DNA from: Plotosus lineatus | Lineage: Eukaryota; Chordata; Actinopteri; Siluriformes; Plotosidae | DNA: 64,000 nt | Reading direction: 5' to 3' | Assembly: GCA_024760905.1 (NCBI GenBank) | Contig: CM045735.1 | Coordinates: forward strand, 24,758,249 to 24,822,248 | In this document: one piece after another, positions 43,718 to 55,214 of the stretch | Layout of the letters: each line of letters begins with the position of its first letter | Numbering within the stretch: the stretch's first letter is position 1 | The notes under the pieces: generated by a model | Told to the model about the DNA's origin: nothing | Seen by the model: the letters and a program-made list of their open reading frames with translations, nothing else | Databases searched by the model: none | Program-made: the position numbers and the translations under genes

Positions 43718-44384
43718 AAATGTACAATCTTGTAAACATTGTGATGTCCTTGTGTCCCTGTGATGCTGGGTGTTGCCTCTTCTGCGAGCTGGAGGTCGAC
43801 AGGTGCAATGCCCTCTGTCCATTCTGACGATGGCAGGGGAGGTTCTCCAGTGGTCATTGATTTGGAACTGCCGGAGCCATCTGCAGCAGCCTTCAGAGAA
43901 ACAACGTTCCTCCTCTGTACCTTGACCATGTGTGGACATAGGAAACTAAAGCTGTCATAAATCCACTGGTCCTCCTGAGACATGTTCATGTCAGCTTGCC
44001 CCGACTTCCAAGGTCTCAGTTTTCCCAGCCTCGTCCGCACACTCTGGAACCACTGCTTCAGTTCAGCATCAGTCTTGTCCATACGTAACGCCTGATCAGC
44101 CCAGAGCTTGGCCTTCATATGTTTGTCCATCCAGGATCACAGCTTCTTGTTGTCGAGGCACTTGTTTGCCTGGATGAACTCCACCATGAGCTGTTCTTCA
44201 TTGTCGTTCAGTTTGTTATGAACTCTGGCCTTCTTGCTTGGGGCAACGGTGACATCGGCGTTAACGACGAAAGCTACATCAGACTCAGCGTCGACGTCAG
44301 CTTCTTGAGCACGAGAATCTTCTACTGGGGTTTCCGGTGTTGAAGACCATAGCAGTAGTAGTCTTCCTCTTGGCTTTCGGCATT
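43651..44384 (-). pseudogene. Harbinger accessory DNA-binding protein, disabled
   Basis: The probable start is the ATG at 44382-44384, followed by PKAKRKTTTAMVFN; a frameshift near 44340 leads into STPETPVEDSRAQEADVDAE. The conserved part is a MADF/Myb-like module: NDNEEQLMVEFIQANKCLDN, KKL, an in-frame TGA (about 44132-44134), SWMDKHMKAKLWADQALRM, KQWFQSVRTRLGKLRPWKSG, EDQWIYDSFSFLCPHM. Vertebrate Harbinger elements carry such a second protein, which imports the transposase into the nucleus and contacts the subterminal repeats. Its 3' end overlaps the transposase 3' end by up to about 65 bp in convergent orientation. True C-terminus uncertain. Confidence 0.78.
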
Positions 44385-44439
44385 GTAGCGTCGCTTGAAA
44401 TGAATGGTGCTTTGTCTTGAGCACCTGTATTTATAGTAG

Positions 44440-44960
44440 AAGTGAGTTCCGTGAGTGTTCCGTAACTCCTCCGTGCTGTCCGCAAGTATTCCATAAACGT
44501 TCCATATTTATTCTGTGACCGTTCTGCTTTGTTCCATGTAATGGTCACGGATGTTTTGCTGTGTTTCTTGGTTGTTCCTGATCTATTCCATACATTCTGT
44601 GAGTATTCCATGGTGATCTGTACATGAATGCGACTGTTCCCTAGCCACTTTTGACCATATGGAAGAGGAGGGAAGACTTGCGGATAAGTTACGGAACACT
44701 TGCGGTATAAAAGGAAAGACAACGGACCACTTGAGGAAATGACGGAATGTTTACGGAAGGACTGCGGAACCAGAGGGAACACTCATGGAATTTTTATCCG
44801 TGAACATGCTTTTGAACATGTTCAAAAGCACGTTCATGGAATATTTTGTCCTGCCGGAAGCAAACGGAAGTGGTGGAAGACTTAAGGAATAAACACGGAA
44901 TCAAGATAAGGGAATAATGGCAGAATGTTTGCGGATGTCAACATTTTTGCTTCCGTAAGT
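44440..44960. repeat. Right subterminal array of CGGAA/TTCCG-type motifs
   Basis: About twenty 'ttccgt', 'acggaa', 'gcggaa' and 'ttccat' words between the accessory gene and the right terminus. Spacing of roughly 10 or 20 bp recurs in places (for example 44738, 44751 and 44762). Composition differs clearly from the neighbouring sequence. Confidence 0.65.
44801..44836. repeat. 36-bp near-perfect palindrome in the Harbinger right arm
   Basis: 'tgaacatgcttttgaa' and its inverse 'ttcaaaagcacgttca' flank a central 'catg'; only one pair mismatches. Lies within the right subterminal array and could form a hairpin or bind a dimer. Confidence 0.85.
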
Positions 44961-45212
44961 CTGCCGTGCTCCAGTGAAATGGGGGTAATAACCATCATAA
45001 ACCCAATTACAAACAATATAATTTAGAATAATGGTGTCTCCTACTCCAGTTCAATACCAGAGGCTTGGACAGTAAATGCCAATTGGATGATATGGAGTCA
45101 AATATATTCAGTGACAGACATCACCAATTGCTTGTGTCACTTGTGACAGTAAAGAACGATGTCAACACTCATAAGGAAACAAGCAGAACTAAAAAATTCA
45201 TCCATATATATT

Positions 45213-45342
45213 GGCTGCAAGGCCATCAGTGTGTTTCTGTCCCTTGCTAAAGGGTTGTGTAAGGAAGGGCATCCGACGTAAAAACCTATCCCAAATTAAT
45301 TTCGCTGTGGCGACCCCTGATAAAGGGAAAAAGCCGAAAGGA
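45213..45342 (+). mobile_element. SINE family 2, copy g (3' half)
   Basis: Contains 'gtgtttctgtcccttgctaa' (45230-45249), the RTE 5'-UTR-like 'gaagggcatccgacgtaaaa' (45263-45282) and the RTE 3'-like 'cgctgtggcgacccctga' (45302-45319). 5' truncated, no tRNA head. Confidence 0.83.
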
Positions 45343-45436
45343 AATCATCATCATTGATCAATTCAGCATACAGTACACCATTTCCGAGTCACTCCAAACT
45401 TATGAAATACAGTGTGAAAATGCCTGCAGTAGACAA

Positions 45437-45482
45437 TACACACACACACACACACACACATGTACGCGCACACACAGGCACG
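45437..45482. repeat. (AC)n microsatellite
   Basis: AC repeats to 45461, followed by imperfect 'gcgcacacacagg'. Confidence 0.9.
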
Positions 45483-45539
45483 CACAAAATCCCCCACAGA
45501 ACACCTTCCTATTGAGTTTGGCTAACAGTATACTGAATC

Positions 45540-45625
45540 TGTGGAAGAATGTATTCACTGATAGTGACTTAAAGCACTTCTGTAAGTCGCACTTGATAAG
45601 AACATCTGCTAAATTATGTAAATAT
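45540..45625 (+). repeat. Possible conserved fish SINE/MITE core
   Basis: 'cttctgtaagtcgcacttga' (45578-45597) followed by 'aacatctgctaaat' resembles a motif that is abundant in ray-finned fish genomes. The boundaries are not visible. Confidence 0.35.
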
Positions 45626-46630
45626 CTGTCTCCACCTCACAAGCATCTATAAAAATTTCATGCAGTCATAAGGTGCTATGCATTCTCCCAGTATGAGCTC
45701 TGAAGAACCAGGCTGGGCCTTCCCACATTTTTTTTTTTTATTTCAGGAAATTTCAATTATTTACAGCTACCATTTTCTAATGTGAGTTGGTTATGTGTAT
45801 ATATACATACATTATCCTGCGATGGATTGGCAAGCTGTCCATGGTGTACTCTGCCCTGGCACAGAGTTGGCTGAGATGTGGCACAGTAGCATGTATACCA
45901 CAGACTGATACTCACTGTGTTATGTGACGAAAGCGATGAAAGGCGAGGATGTCATCACTGTGATAATTATCACTGAGACAAAAGGGGTGGGAGGGGCTTT
46001 GTTTGCCATTCCATCAGTAGCTCCAGTATCCCTAATATTAAGGGAAAGTTTGCCTTCTCTTTTGACACTAATAATCACAACACAAGACACAAAAGTTCTG
46101 GCCATTGGACGAACAACTTTGGTTTCCTGATGATTTCCTAATGCTTGTAAGTGATCAAAACATAAAAAGAATAAACATAGAACTTAATAGAACTGCAACT
46201 AGCATGGTAAGTGTTGAATTGTCTGGGCATAGCCTACACTGGACAGCTCCCCAGACCATCGCAGGGCACATTTTAAATTATTTAAATGCTATGTAAAATA
46301 CTTCTTTTAAGTGACTAATTTTACAGATATAAACCACATTTCAATGGTAAATTAGATGTAAATAAAGATGAAAGATAAAAAAGTATTATTTGCACAGTCT
46401 AATATCAAAGTCTCCTCATGCCCTCCTATGTGTTCAGAACTGCTGCATTCTCCACACTTCAATGGTAAAGAGAACTACAGTGCACCAACACCCAAATAGC
46501 TCACTGGACAATGCGGAACCTGTCATCTGAATTGCAAAGAAGTGTGATCCAATAAAGTTCAACTGGATACAATCACCATGACATGTGGCATCCTCTCTCA
46601 CTTTATTCTTCTGCTGAAAGTGTTTTATAG
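45626..46630. other. Unassigned sequence
   Basis: Contains a short run resembling the fish-type repeat at 46803-47107 ('cctgcgatggattggcaagc', 45818-45837). No gene recognised; the longest frames overlap on both strands without known motifs. Confidence 0.4.
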
Positions 46631-46650
46631 TGAAATTTAATGAATGCAAC

Positions 46651-46729
46651 TTCTTCTTCTTCTTTTACTTTCGGCTGCTCCCTTCAGGGGTTGCCACAGC
46701 AAATCATCCGCCTCCACCTCACCCTGTCC
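46651..46729 (-). mobile_element. Minimal RTE insertion (79 bp, 3' end only)
   Basis: Only the last ~80 bases of the RTE family, with the (GAA)n tail, lie between the perfect 20-bp duplication 'tgaaatttaatgaatgcaac' (46631-46650 and 46730-46749). An extreme 5' truncation. Confidence 0.93.
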
Positions 46730-46802
46730 TGAAATTTAATGAATGCAACTGAGAAACCAAAAAGAAGGAATCACTCTAAATATAAGGTCAAAAACTATAG
46801 GC

Positions 46803-47107
46803 TGCCTCACAGAAAGAAGGCCTGAGTTTTATTCCCAGCCTGGGTGTTTCTGTGTGGAGTTTGCATGTTTTTCCTGTTGTTGTGTGGATTTCCTCTGGGT
46901 ACTCTGGTTTCCTCCCACAGTCCAAAAAACATGCCCAGTAGGCTAATTGCCTGAGTGTGAGTATGAATGGTTGTGTGAGTGTTGGCCTTGAGTTGGCCTG
47001 GTGAGCTGTCTAGGGTGTACCCCGCCCTTACCAGGAGTTGGATGAGATGGATGCCAGCCTCACCGTGACCCTAATTAGAATTAAGTGGTTCAAAAAATGA
47101 ATGAATG
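46803..47107 (+). mobile_element. SINE-like repeat with (ATGA)n tail
   Basis: Starts in a 'ggctgcctcacagaaagaag' region, has 'gtggagtttgcatgtttttc' (46854-46873), 'ggtttcctcccacagtccaa' (46906-46925) and 'tgtctagggtgtaccccgcc' (47009-47028), and ends with ATGA repeats (47096-47107). Similar sequences are common in ray-finned fishes. Flanked by near-identical 'aactataggc' (46793-46802) and 'aactacaggc' (47108-47117). Confidence 0.65.
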
Positions 47108-47298
47108 AACTACAGGCCACATTCCTGAATAATCAAAGTAGTTGCATCATGAACTTTTATGTCAGTGCAAAGATGCAAATAGGTGAATCTTACATCTCTA
47201 CTGAGCAGAATGACTTGGATCAGGTTCTCACTAGCTGATATTGCAATGCAACTATGGCTCAGTTTCTTTTTCAGGCTTTTGTTTAATTCTTTTGCCAT

Positions 47299-47715
47299 TG
47301 GTTTAGAAACAGTGGAACTGAGGAAAAGACATGAGGCAGAGCTAGAGGTAGCAGAGATGAAAATGTTGAGGTTCTTTTTGGGAGTAACGAAGATGGACAG
47401 GATCAGGAATGAGCACATCAGAGGGACAGCACATGGAAGAGGTTTTGGAGACAAAGTCAGACAGGCTAGATTGAGATGGTCTGGACATGTACAGAGGAGG
47501 GATAGTGAGTATATTGGTAGTAGGATGCTGAGGTTGGAACTACCAGGCAGAAGGCCTAGAGGAAGACCAAAGAGAAGATTTATGGGTGTGGTGAAGGAGC
47601 CATGAAGATAGTTGGTGTAAGAGTAGAAGATGCAGTGGATAGGGTGAGATGGAGGCAGATGATTGGCTGTGGTGACCCTTGAAGGGAGCAGCCAGAAGGA
47701 GAAGAAGAAAAAGAA
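47299..47715 (+). mobile_element. 5'-truncated RTE insertion, copy F
   Basis: Perfect 18-bp duplication 'gtttaattcttttgccat' at 47281-47298 and 47716-47733. The body is the RTE 3' end: LETVELRKRHEAELEVAEMK (from about 47303), MLRFFLGVTKMDRIRNE, ARLRWSGHVQRRDSEYIGS, RGRPKRRFM, then 'tgaagggagcagcc' and an AAG-rich tail. A 4-base loss near 47600 shifts the frame. Textbook target-primed insertion. Confidence 0.95.
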
Positions 47716-47968
47716 GTTTAATTCTTTTGCCATGGCATTCTACATGTATTTTGAACATGTCTAAACAAAAACACATGATCACAGAGTAAGAAGTAAATAT
47801 TGAGTAAGTGAAAACCTTAAGCGCTTTGAAAATGAAAATATGAGAGGTAAAACTAAAATACAAACTGGTTTTGTACTTCTGTAATGATTAACATAGTAGA
47901 TATTAATTCATTCATTTTCTAAACTATTTCATCTTATTAATTGAGTTCCGGGGAAGCTGGTTTCCAAT

Positions 47969-49717
47969 GCAGCCGTGAGGGTGGGGCACAAGCCAGTGTC
48001 TCTCCCTCACGCCAGTCCCAAGCCTGGATAAATGCAGAGGGTTGCGTCAGGAAGGGCATCGGCGTAAAACAAATGCCAAATAAAACATGCGAGTCATATC
48101 AAAAAAATTCATACCGGATCGGTCGAGGCCCGGGTTAACAACGACCGCCATCAGTGCTGTTAACCAACAGGGTGCTGGTGAAAATTGTACTACTGTTGGT
48201 CGAAGATGTCAAAGGAGAGACGTGAGGCATGTCCGTAGGCAGAGAGAGAAGAGGAAAGGCAGGAGTCTAAGACTGAGAGTAGGGACTTTGAATGTTGGAA
48301 GTATGACAGGAAAAGGTAGAGAGCTGGCTGACATGATGCAGAGGAGGAAGGTGGACATAATGTGTGTTCAGGAGACCAGGTGGAAAGGTAGCAAGGCTAG
48401 AAGCTTAGGAGCAGGGTTTAAGCTGTTTTTTCATGGTGTGGATGGGAAGAGAAATGGAGTAGGAGTCATCTTGAAGGAGGAGTTTGTCAGGAATGTTCTA
48501 GAAGTGAAGAGTGTCAGACAGAGTGATGATTCTCAAGTTATAAATCGAAGGTGTGATGTTCAATGTTGTTAGTGCTTTTGCCCCACAGGCAGGATGTGAG
48601 CTAGAAGAGAAGGAGAGATTTTGGAGACATCAATGGACATGTTGGTGCAGGAAACAGAGGGGACGAGGAAGTGAGGAAGTGTCGTGTTGTCTTCAAGGAG
48701 GAGTTGAAAATGGCTTTGGGTGGAATGAGGAAGTGCAGGAGTGTGTACAAAGGAAGAGGTTAGCGAAGAAGAAGTGGGACATAGAGCGTACCGAAGAGAG
48801 TAAACAGGAGTACAGGGAGACACAGCGTAATGTGAAGGTAGCGGTGTCAAAGACCAAACCGAGGGCGTATGATGACTTGTATGCTCGGTTGGAAAGTAAA
48901 GAGGGAGAAACTGATTCATACAGGTTCGCACAGCAGAGAAATAGAGTTGGGAAGGACGTGCAGCAAGTTAGAGTGATTAAGAACAGAGTGGGTAACGTGT
49001 TGACTGATGACAGAAGTGTGCTGGGAAGATGGAAAGAGTACTTTGAAGAGCTGATGAATGAGGAAAATGAGAGAAAAAAAGAGTAGAAGAGGTGACTGTT
49101 GAGGACCAGGAAGTAGCAAAGATTAGTCAGGGTGAAGTGAGGAGGGTATTGAAGAGGATGAAGAGTGGAAAGGCAGTTGGTCCTGATGACATACCGGTGG
49201 AGGTATGGAAGTGTCTAGGAGAGGTAGCAGTAGATTTCCTGACAAGAACATTCAACAGGATCTTAGAGAGTGAGAGGATGCCAGAGGAATGGAGAAGAAG
49301 TGTGCTGGTGCCCATGTTTAAGAACAAGGGAGATGTGCAGAGTTCTGGCAACTACAGAGGGATGAAGTTGATGAGCCATACGATGAAGTTATGGTAAAGA
49401 ATAGTGGAAGCAAGACTAAGGGCAGAGGTCAGCATTTGTGAACAACAGTTTGGCCAAGAAAGAGCACTTGATGCAGTGTTTGCCTTGAGCATGTTAATAG
49501 AGAAGTCCAGAGAAGGTCAGAAGGAGCTGCATTGTGCCTTTGTGGATCTGGAGAAAACATATGACAGGGTGCCGAGAGAGGAACTGTGGTATTGCATGAG
49601 AAAGTCTGGAGTGGCAGAGAAGTATGTTAGAGTGGTGCAGGACATGTGTGAGAGATGTAAGACAGTGGTGAGGCGTGCTGTCCGTGTGACAGAAGAGTTC
49701 AAGGTGGAGGTAGGATT
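47969..49717 (+). mobile_element. RTE LINE copy G, internally deleted and 3' truncated
   Basis: Has the authentic 5' end ('gcagccgtgagggtgg', 47970-47985) and 'gaagggcatcggcgtaaaac'. Endonuclease start LRLRVGTLNVGSM and VQETRWKGSKARSLG are present (48270-48420), but DFNGHVG is reduced: several joins near 48630-48730 remove most of the endonuclease and linker. RT pieces: [15 protein letters not shown] (49178-49222), [16 protein letters not shown] (49536-49583). It stops after VTEEFKVEVGL at 49717 without the FADD motif or 3' end. Loss of the 3' end cannot arise by normal insertion and implies a later deletion. Confidence 0.85.
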
Positions 49718-49781
49718 AAGTGTTATAAAATAAGCAAGTGTTATAAATAACAAGCAATTTTTAAATATACAATCCAAAGCA

Positions 49782-49925
49782 GGGGTCTCCAAACCTGGAG
49801 ATATACCTTCATGTAGGTTTTATCTCCAACCAAAATCTTACACACCTCTTTTAGTTGATCAAGAACTTCTTCAGGCAATAATAAGATGGCCATGTGTTCA
49901 GGTTTAGTGTTTGGCTATTGTTTGT
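49782..49925 (+). mobile_element. Possible hAT-type MITE fragment
   Basis: 'caggggtctccaaacctgga' (49780-49799) has the look of a hAT terminus, followed by 'ttttatctccaaccaaaatc' and 'cacctcttttagttgatcaa', similar to abundant fish non-autonomous repeats. The opposite end was not found. Confidence 0.4.
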
Positions 49926-50624
49926 CCTGTCAATTCTTGCAGTATTTACATATGACATAATGACCCAAAACTCTGTACTCCATTTTCCCTTTAAGGATTT
50001 TGCTGAACAAAAACTAAAATCACTGCTCACCCAGACCCACAAAGCCTATGAGCTACATACTGAAAAGCTGAACAGAGTTTCATCATCTTGTGAGTCTCAG
50101 AATTACGGTGAGCTTAATAACTTTCCTGCACTTTTCTAAGAGCCATATGAAGGCATGTAAGTAATGGATATAGAGTTGACAGAAAACTATTCTGCTGAAC
50201 TAGCAGTTCTTCATCCTCACATGCTTCCCACTCACTTTTGCTCGCTCTCTGTATCTTGTGCAATAATGAATTAGAGAAATAATTTCAGCCAAGAGCCGTT
50301 TTGGACAAGACAACAGCCTACTTTTGTCAGAAGAAAAGGCTAAGTTATGGTGTAGTAACAGGCCTGAGGAGTGTGGTTTTATTACATCCTGCCAAATGCT
50401 TCCTAGGACAATACAAGCTCACCACCCTATAGCCCAAATTAGGCATCAATGAGTCTTTTTTCTGTTATAGCTTATATAAAATTTTAGGTTTAGTTTGTGT
50501 TTTACAGCTCTTACTGAAAAAGCGAAATATCTTCCAGTATCTGAATATGAGAAAATGAACATTGGATATGTCATAGCAGAGAAACAATAATGTATTCAAT
50601 GATTAAAGGGAAAAAATTACAATC
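49926..50624. other. Unassigned sequence
   Basis: No gene, RNA or repeat recognised. A short frame at 49894-50139 carries no motif I know. Confidence 0.4.
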
Positions 50625-52107
50625 AGTTGCCATATTTTTCAGACCATAAGGCACACTTAAAAGCCTTTAATCTTCAAAAAATAAAATAAAATTTGATGCA
50701 CCTTATAATCCTTTGTGCCTTATGTATGGATGAAGCCCCATAACACTGATACCATTAAAACCCAAGTGAAGCAAACTAATTCAGAGTTTATCATCATTCC
50801 ATGTGGATTAACCAAAATAAGCCAACCGCTAGATATTTGTGTCAACAGGTCATAAGTTAGAGGTATCAAGGCTTTATTGTCCAAATACAGTACCGGCATT
50901 ACTGCTATCGTAGTCAGGTGACTCGCTGAGTAATACGTGAGTGGCTGAGAGAACTTTACCTCATGAGACTGGAAGACTTTATTTTACCTAATTACCGATC
51001 TTGTTATGAGGATGCTTCTGTCTCAGGATGCTCAGCTGGCTTAATGATAGTGTCACGTTCATCACTGGGATAAAGCACTGCTACAGGTCTCCTGAGACCT
51101 TGGATTAACCTTCTTGAATTTACAGTTACACTGATACAGCTCCTTAAGAGTAATGACCTCCATTCTGTAATGAACACAATACTCATGCTGTGAATTAGTG
51201 CTGCCATGTTTGTTACTGTGATGATGCCATTGCTTAAGGCAGTGCTTCTGAAATAGTGGGGGCATGGTATGATGCCAGGGGGAGCGGTATGACCCTGGGA
51301 AACATGCTTTTCTGCAATAGTGTACGAAAATTAAGTGTGATTGCACCTCCACTCCAGTAGTTGCCATTCATGCTCTCATTGCTGCAGTTTTTCGCACGAG
51401 CAAACGATATGAAGTGCAGTAAACAACCCCTCAAAAAACAACACGGAAAAAATTCTAACAAGAATGAAGAAAAAGGTGGAGGAGACGGAGATATTAAGAC
51501 ATAAGTAAGTTAAATGAGTTTAAATAATGATGTATTACTTTTTATTTCAGGTACATTGGTGCACTTTAAATCATTTCTGGTTCAGATTAAAAAACAATGT
51601 TAGTGAAGTTTTTCTCTATTGTAAGCTGAGCTATAGTTCTTTTTTGTTTTTGATATTAACAAAGATACAATGCACATGAGGGAATAATATATAATAAAAT
51701 ATTATAACATAATAATAAAAAAAATAATAGAGGGATCCGGGCTTTATGTCCAACCCGTGAAACTATTAAACTCAGGCACGCAAGATGAAGAATTTGATGG
51801 ATTTATGGAAGGCGAATGAACTGAAAAAAAAAAAAATCATTGTTTTATGTTGTTACAACTGAACAATGTTGAGATATTGTGAAGTGTATTATTTTATATT
51901 TTATGTGTTACAACTGAACAATGATGAGAGTTATTGTGAATAAGTTGAATCAAGTTTGACTTATCCAACTTTTGTTTCACTCAATGTGCCTTATAGCCCG
52001 GTGCGCCTTCTGCATGGGGGGGGGGGGGGGGGGGGACCAGTCAATCTTCATTCATTGATATTGCACCTTATAATCCAGTGCACCCTTGCAATAAAAGAAA
52101 AACCCTG
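50625..52107. mobile_element. Decayed terminal-repeat DNA element (class uncertain)
   Basis: 'catatttttcagaccataag' (50631-50650) and inverted pieces 'gtgccttatagcccggtgcg' (51986-52005) and 'gcaccttataatccagtgca' (52063-52082) resemble ends that read as 'tttttcggactataaggcg' in fish repeats. Within it, 51236-51290 ('tgcttctgaaatagtggggg') is reminiscent of hAT 5' regions. A poly(G) tract sits at 52016-52035. No transposase is readable. Confidence 0.4.
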
Positions 52108-52971
52108 TTGCTGACAAGGGGTTACATAAAAAAAAAAGGATGCTATGGTCAATGGACTCAATCCCCAAGCATCCCATGCAAAATCTCTGTGTCTCAGTTC
52201 TGCCTCTCAGTTCTTTTAACAAACAGATGACCAAAGTTAATTTCTACATGAAAGTACAGGTATATACAATCAGTCATTATGCCTGCATTCAATTACTTGG
52301 GAAATTCTAAAAGGTTACTGAATGGAGGGTAAGTGTCAGGAACAGTATACTTAATTGAAAGTCATGCAAATGCCTCGTTTTGCTACTTATGCTGAAATTA
52401 TGAACAATTAAAATTAATCAGTTGTTTTGCATGGCCAGCCACACCATAATGCACAAACCCTGGAAGAAGATTAACCTGAACTTGAGTCCTTGAGCCTAGT
52501 CTATATCTGATTCAACACTTTTATACCGTATAAGCAAGAGTGGAAAAACAGTAACAAAAGTTGAATGACCAGTATATGAACCGACACTGTGTGAAGCTGA
52601 ACCTTTCTTTCTGGGCTCCAGATGCTATTTTCTTTCATGTTTTTCTCCTCAACCTCTGGTAAAACAAACATCTCTGTTCTGCAAACATACTTTGAGTTCT
52701 GCCTACAGGCCGTCATGAAGGATGTGTGAAGTCTCATTACTAACATGTACAAATTATAATGCGCAACAGTGCAATATTAGCAGGAACACTTAACAAACCT
52801 GTGGGATCAATTTAATTCACTACATCCACTGACTACTAATGATGCAAATTAATGATACAGATTATTAAAATAGATTGTAAGCTTAATGTGAAGTTTATTT
52901 TGAATAACCCATTATTGGAAACAAGTAAACAGAAGCAAATAAAGGAAAACAAGACTTAGAACTAGCAAAAA

Positions 52972-52975
<4 letters not shown>
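52108..52975. other. Unassigned AT-rich sequence
   Basis: Nothing recognised on either strand. Confidence 0.4.
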
Positions 52976-53039
<64 letters not shown>

Positions 53040-53101
53040 CCCACTATGCTTTAAACAATGACTTCCATGAGTGTGTGTAACACATACTTCCCTGTGGAAG
53101 G

Positions 53102-53190
<89 letters not shown>
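52976..53190. repeat. (GA)n and (CA)n microsatellites
   Basis: About 60 bp of GA repeats (52976-53036), a 70-bp unique spacer, then about 80 bp of CA repeats (53108-53190). Confidence 0.97.
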
Positions 53191-53192
<2 letters not shown>

Positions 53193-55199
53193 ATAAGAAT
53201 AACCACATGTTGCCAGAGAACATAAATTGTTGCCATGTGATTCAAGAAAGGGAATGTCAGGGAAGTCCATCATATTTTTTGATACCCTTGTCCTTTAAAT
53301 ATAGTACTCTTTGCTCCTCGAGGCATATGTATAGCCAAACTTTAAACATTTCTTACTCTTCTCAGTGTATAGTATATTATTTTGATTGTTCATATGTTTG
53401 ATGCTGCCTCAAGGCACTACAACAGCACACTACAACACAGCAATTAGATAGCATATTGTTGCACACAACAAGAGGAAAGATACCAAGCATGTGGATATTA
53501 TTGCAGACACAGAACATGTTGGAAGTAACATAACCTGTCCAACAGTTGTTTGATGTTCACACTCGGATCGACTGCTAATCAGTGTCAGCATTAGTGTTAA
53601 AGCACAATGAGTGGCATACAAGACCTACTGCTGTGGCAGGCCATGCCTTGTTACCTCTGACAAATTGTATGCGTATCATGGAGGTTGCTTCCCGTGCTGA
53701 AGTGCACGTCCCACACTGAAGGGCACTAACATACGCTTTGTAGTGTTTGTTAATAATGACATGCCTTGCCATAGTGACAATCTGCGTGCTAACACCATGC
53801 TAACGTGTGTCTCTCTGACAGCTTCAGCACGGAGAACTACAAGGCCATTTTACAGCTGTCAGGAGCTGACAGTCATTAGCCCTGCGTACACTCCTCCACT
53901 CTTAGCACACACTGTCAAGGAAAAGTGGAGAAGCCTCAACTCCATACCTGTACTTGTCGCCCCAACTACTGTCTCCACTCTAATTAGGTAAACTTTGCAC
54001 TGTCATATGAAAACAAAGACGAACAGTTTATTTTTAGACTAATATGTATTCTGATGTCTTTGTGTTTCCTCTGTTTTCTCACTTTCCTCTCCCACACACA
54101 CTCCTTGTTTATTTGTCAGTTTGTGATCATGTCTCTTTACCCACCCCATCAGCAAAGCGTTGGATTCTGAGGTCGTTAAATAAGACAGTAATTAATAGAG
54201 ACAACAGAAAACATTTTTTAAATTAAATTATGTGCATGCCCTGATTCTTTTCACTCTCCATGATGGTTTGTTCAGCAGTACGACAGTAGAAACACTTGCT
54301 CTGTCTCTGGCAGGCCTGCTTCATTAAAACAGAAGAAGAGATGGAGGCACCTAATGTTTAAATCCATCCAGGAGTGCAGTCAGGCTAGTTAAAATTAAGT
54401 GATTTTCACTCACTGGTTAATGTATTTTAATGTTAACATAACCTACCCTTGACAAGGGCTTGAATTATGCAATGTTGTCAATATAAATGTTTTATTATCT
54501 GGTGTTTTTAGTTACAACTGTAGGTCAGTTCAAATAATTAATTAAGTTATTTTCACTTTCAGCAAAAATACATATAGAAAGAATTGATTTCTTTGTTTTA
54601 TGATAAATTGCAAAAATAAACTTACAAATTCATTCGATTAAGTTACAAAGTATTTTAAGATATTCATAACTGTTTGGGAAAAACTATTAAATAAGTGAGA
54701 TGCAGTTATCATTTCGCACTGAAGTTTTCACTTTCATTCTAAAATGTGTATGTAATGTTTCTTACAGTATAGACTTTTAATTGTCATAGGGTGGTTGAAA
54801 AATTACCATAGAGCCGTTCATGATGATCAAAATTTGTTTGCTTAAGATCATAAAACTTAAAAACAAACTACACACATCTGTGTGAGTAGAGGGGAAAAGC
54901 ATTTTTGAAGAAGGAAAGTCTTTACAGGAGAGTTTAATTTGCTTTTACATGTCAGCTCATTTCCACCCAGAGCAACCCAGTTTCAAATTGCTGCTCCAAA
55001 TATGATTAGGTATCATTCGTAATCAGTGAATATTACATAGGCTCTCGATTTCATGCCATGGACATTAATGTAAAAAAAAAAAAAAAGCCGCCAGAATTTG
55101 GGAAAATTAAGAATAAAAAAGTAATCTTCTTTATGAGCATGTACTGCCTGTCCAAAAAGGTATTGCACTTATATTATCTTTGTTGGAACTCCCACATGA
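53191..55199. other. Unassigned sequence, about 2 kb
   Basis: Largest stretch without any recognised element. Frames are short and unconvincing, with no splice-bounded exon that I can defend, no tRNA boxes and no terminal repeats. Poly(A) at 55071-55085. Confidence 0.45.
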
Positions 55200-55214
55200 G
55201 CAAGGATGAAGATC

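Larger units (their letters stand above)
41837..44985. mobile_element. PIF/Harbinger DNA transposon with two convergent genes
   Basis: Ends are inverted: 'ccctcatttaactggagcac' (41837-41856) and, on the minus strand from 44985, 'cccccatttcactggagcac'. Between them lie a Harbinger transposase on plus and a DNA-binding accessory gene on minus, the usual two-gene plan of vertebrate Harbinger elements. Both subterminal regions are crowded with 'cggaa'/'ttccg' words. About 3.15 kb, near full length. A 3-bp target duplication cannot be confirmed by eye. Confidence 0.88.

Noticed and set aside
46120..46300. Short frames near 45924-46296 as candidate exons
   Set aside because: Opposite-strand frames overlap almost completely, there is no known domain, and no convincing splice context.
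52016..52035. Poly(G) tract as a G-quadruplex regulatory element
   Set aside because: A single uninterrupted G run in a decayed element; no promoter context. Could also be a sequencing homopolymer problem.
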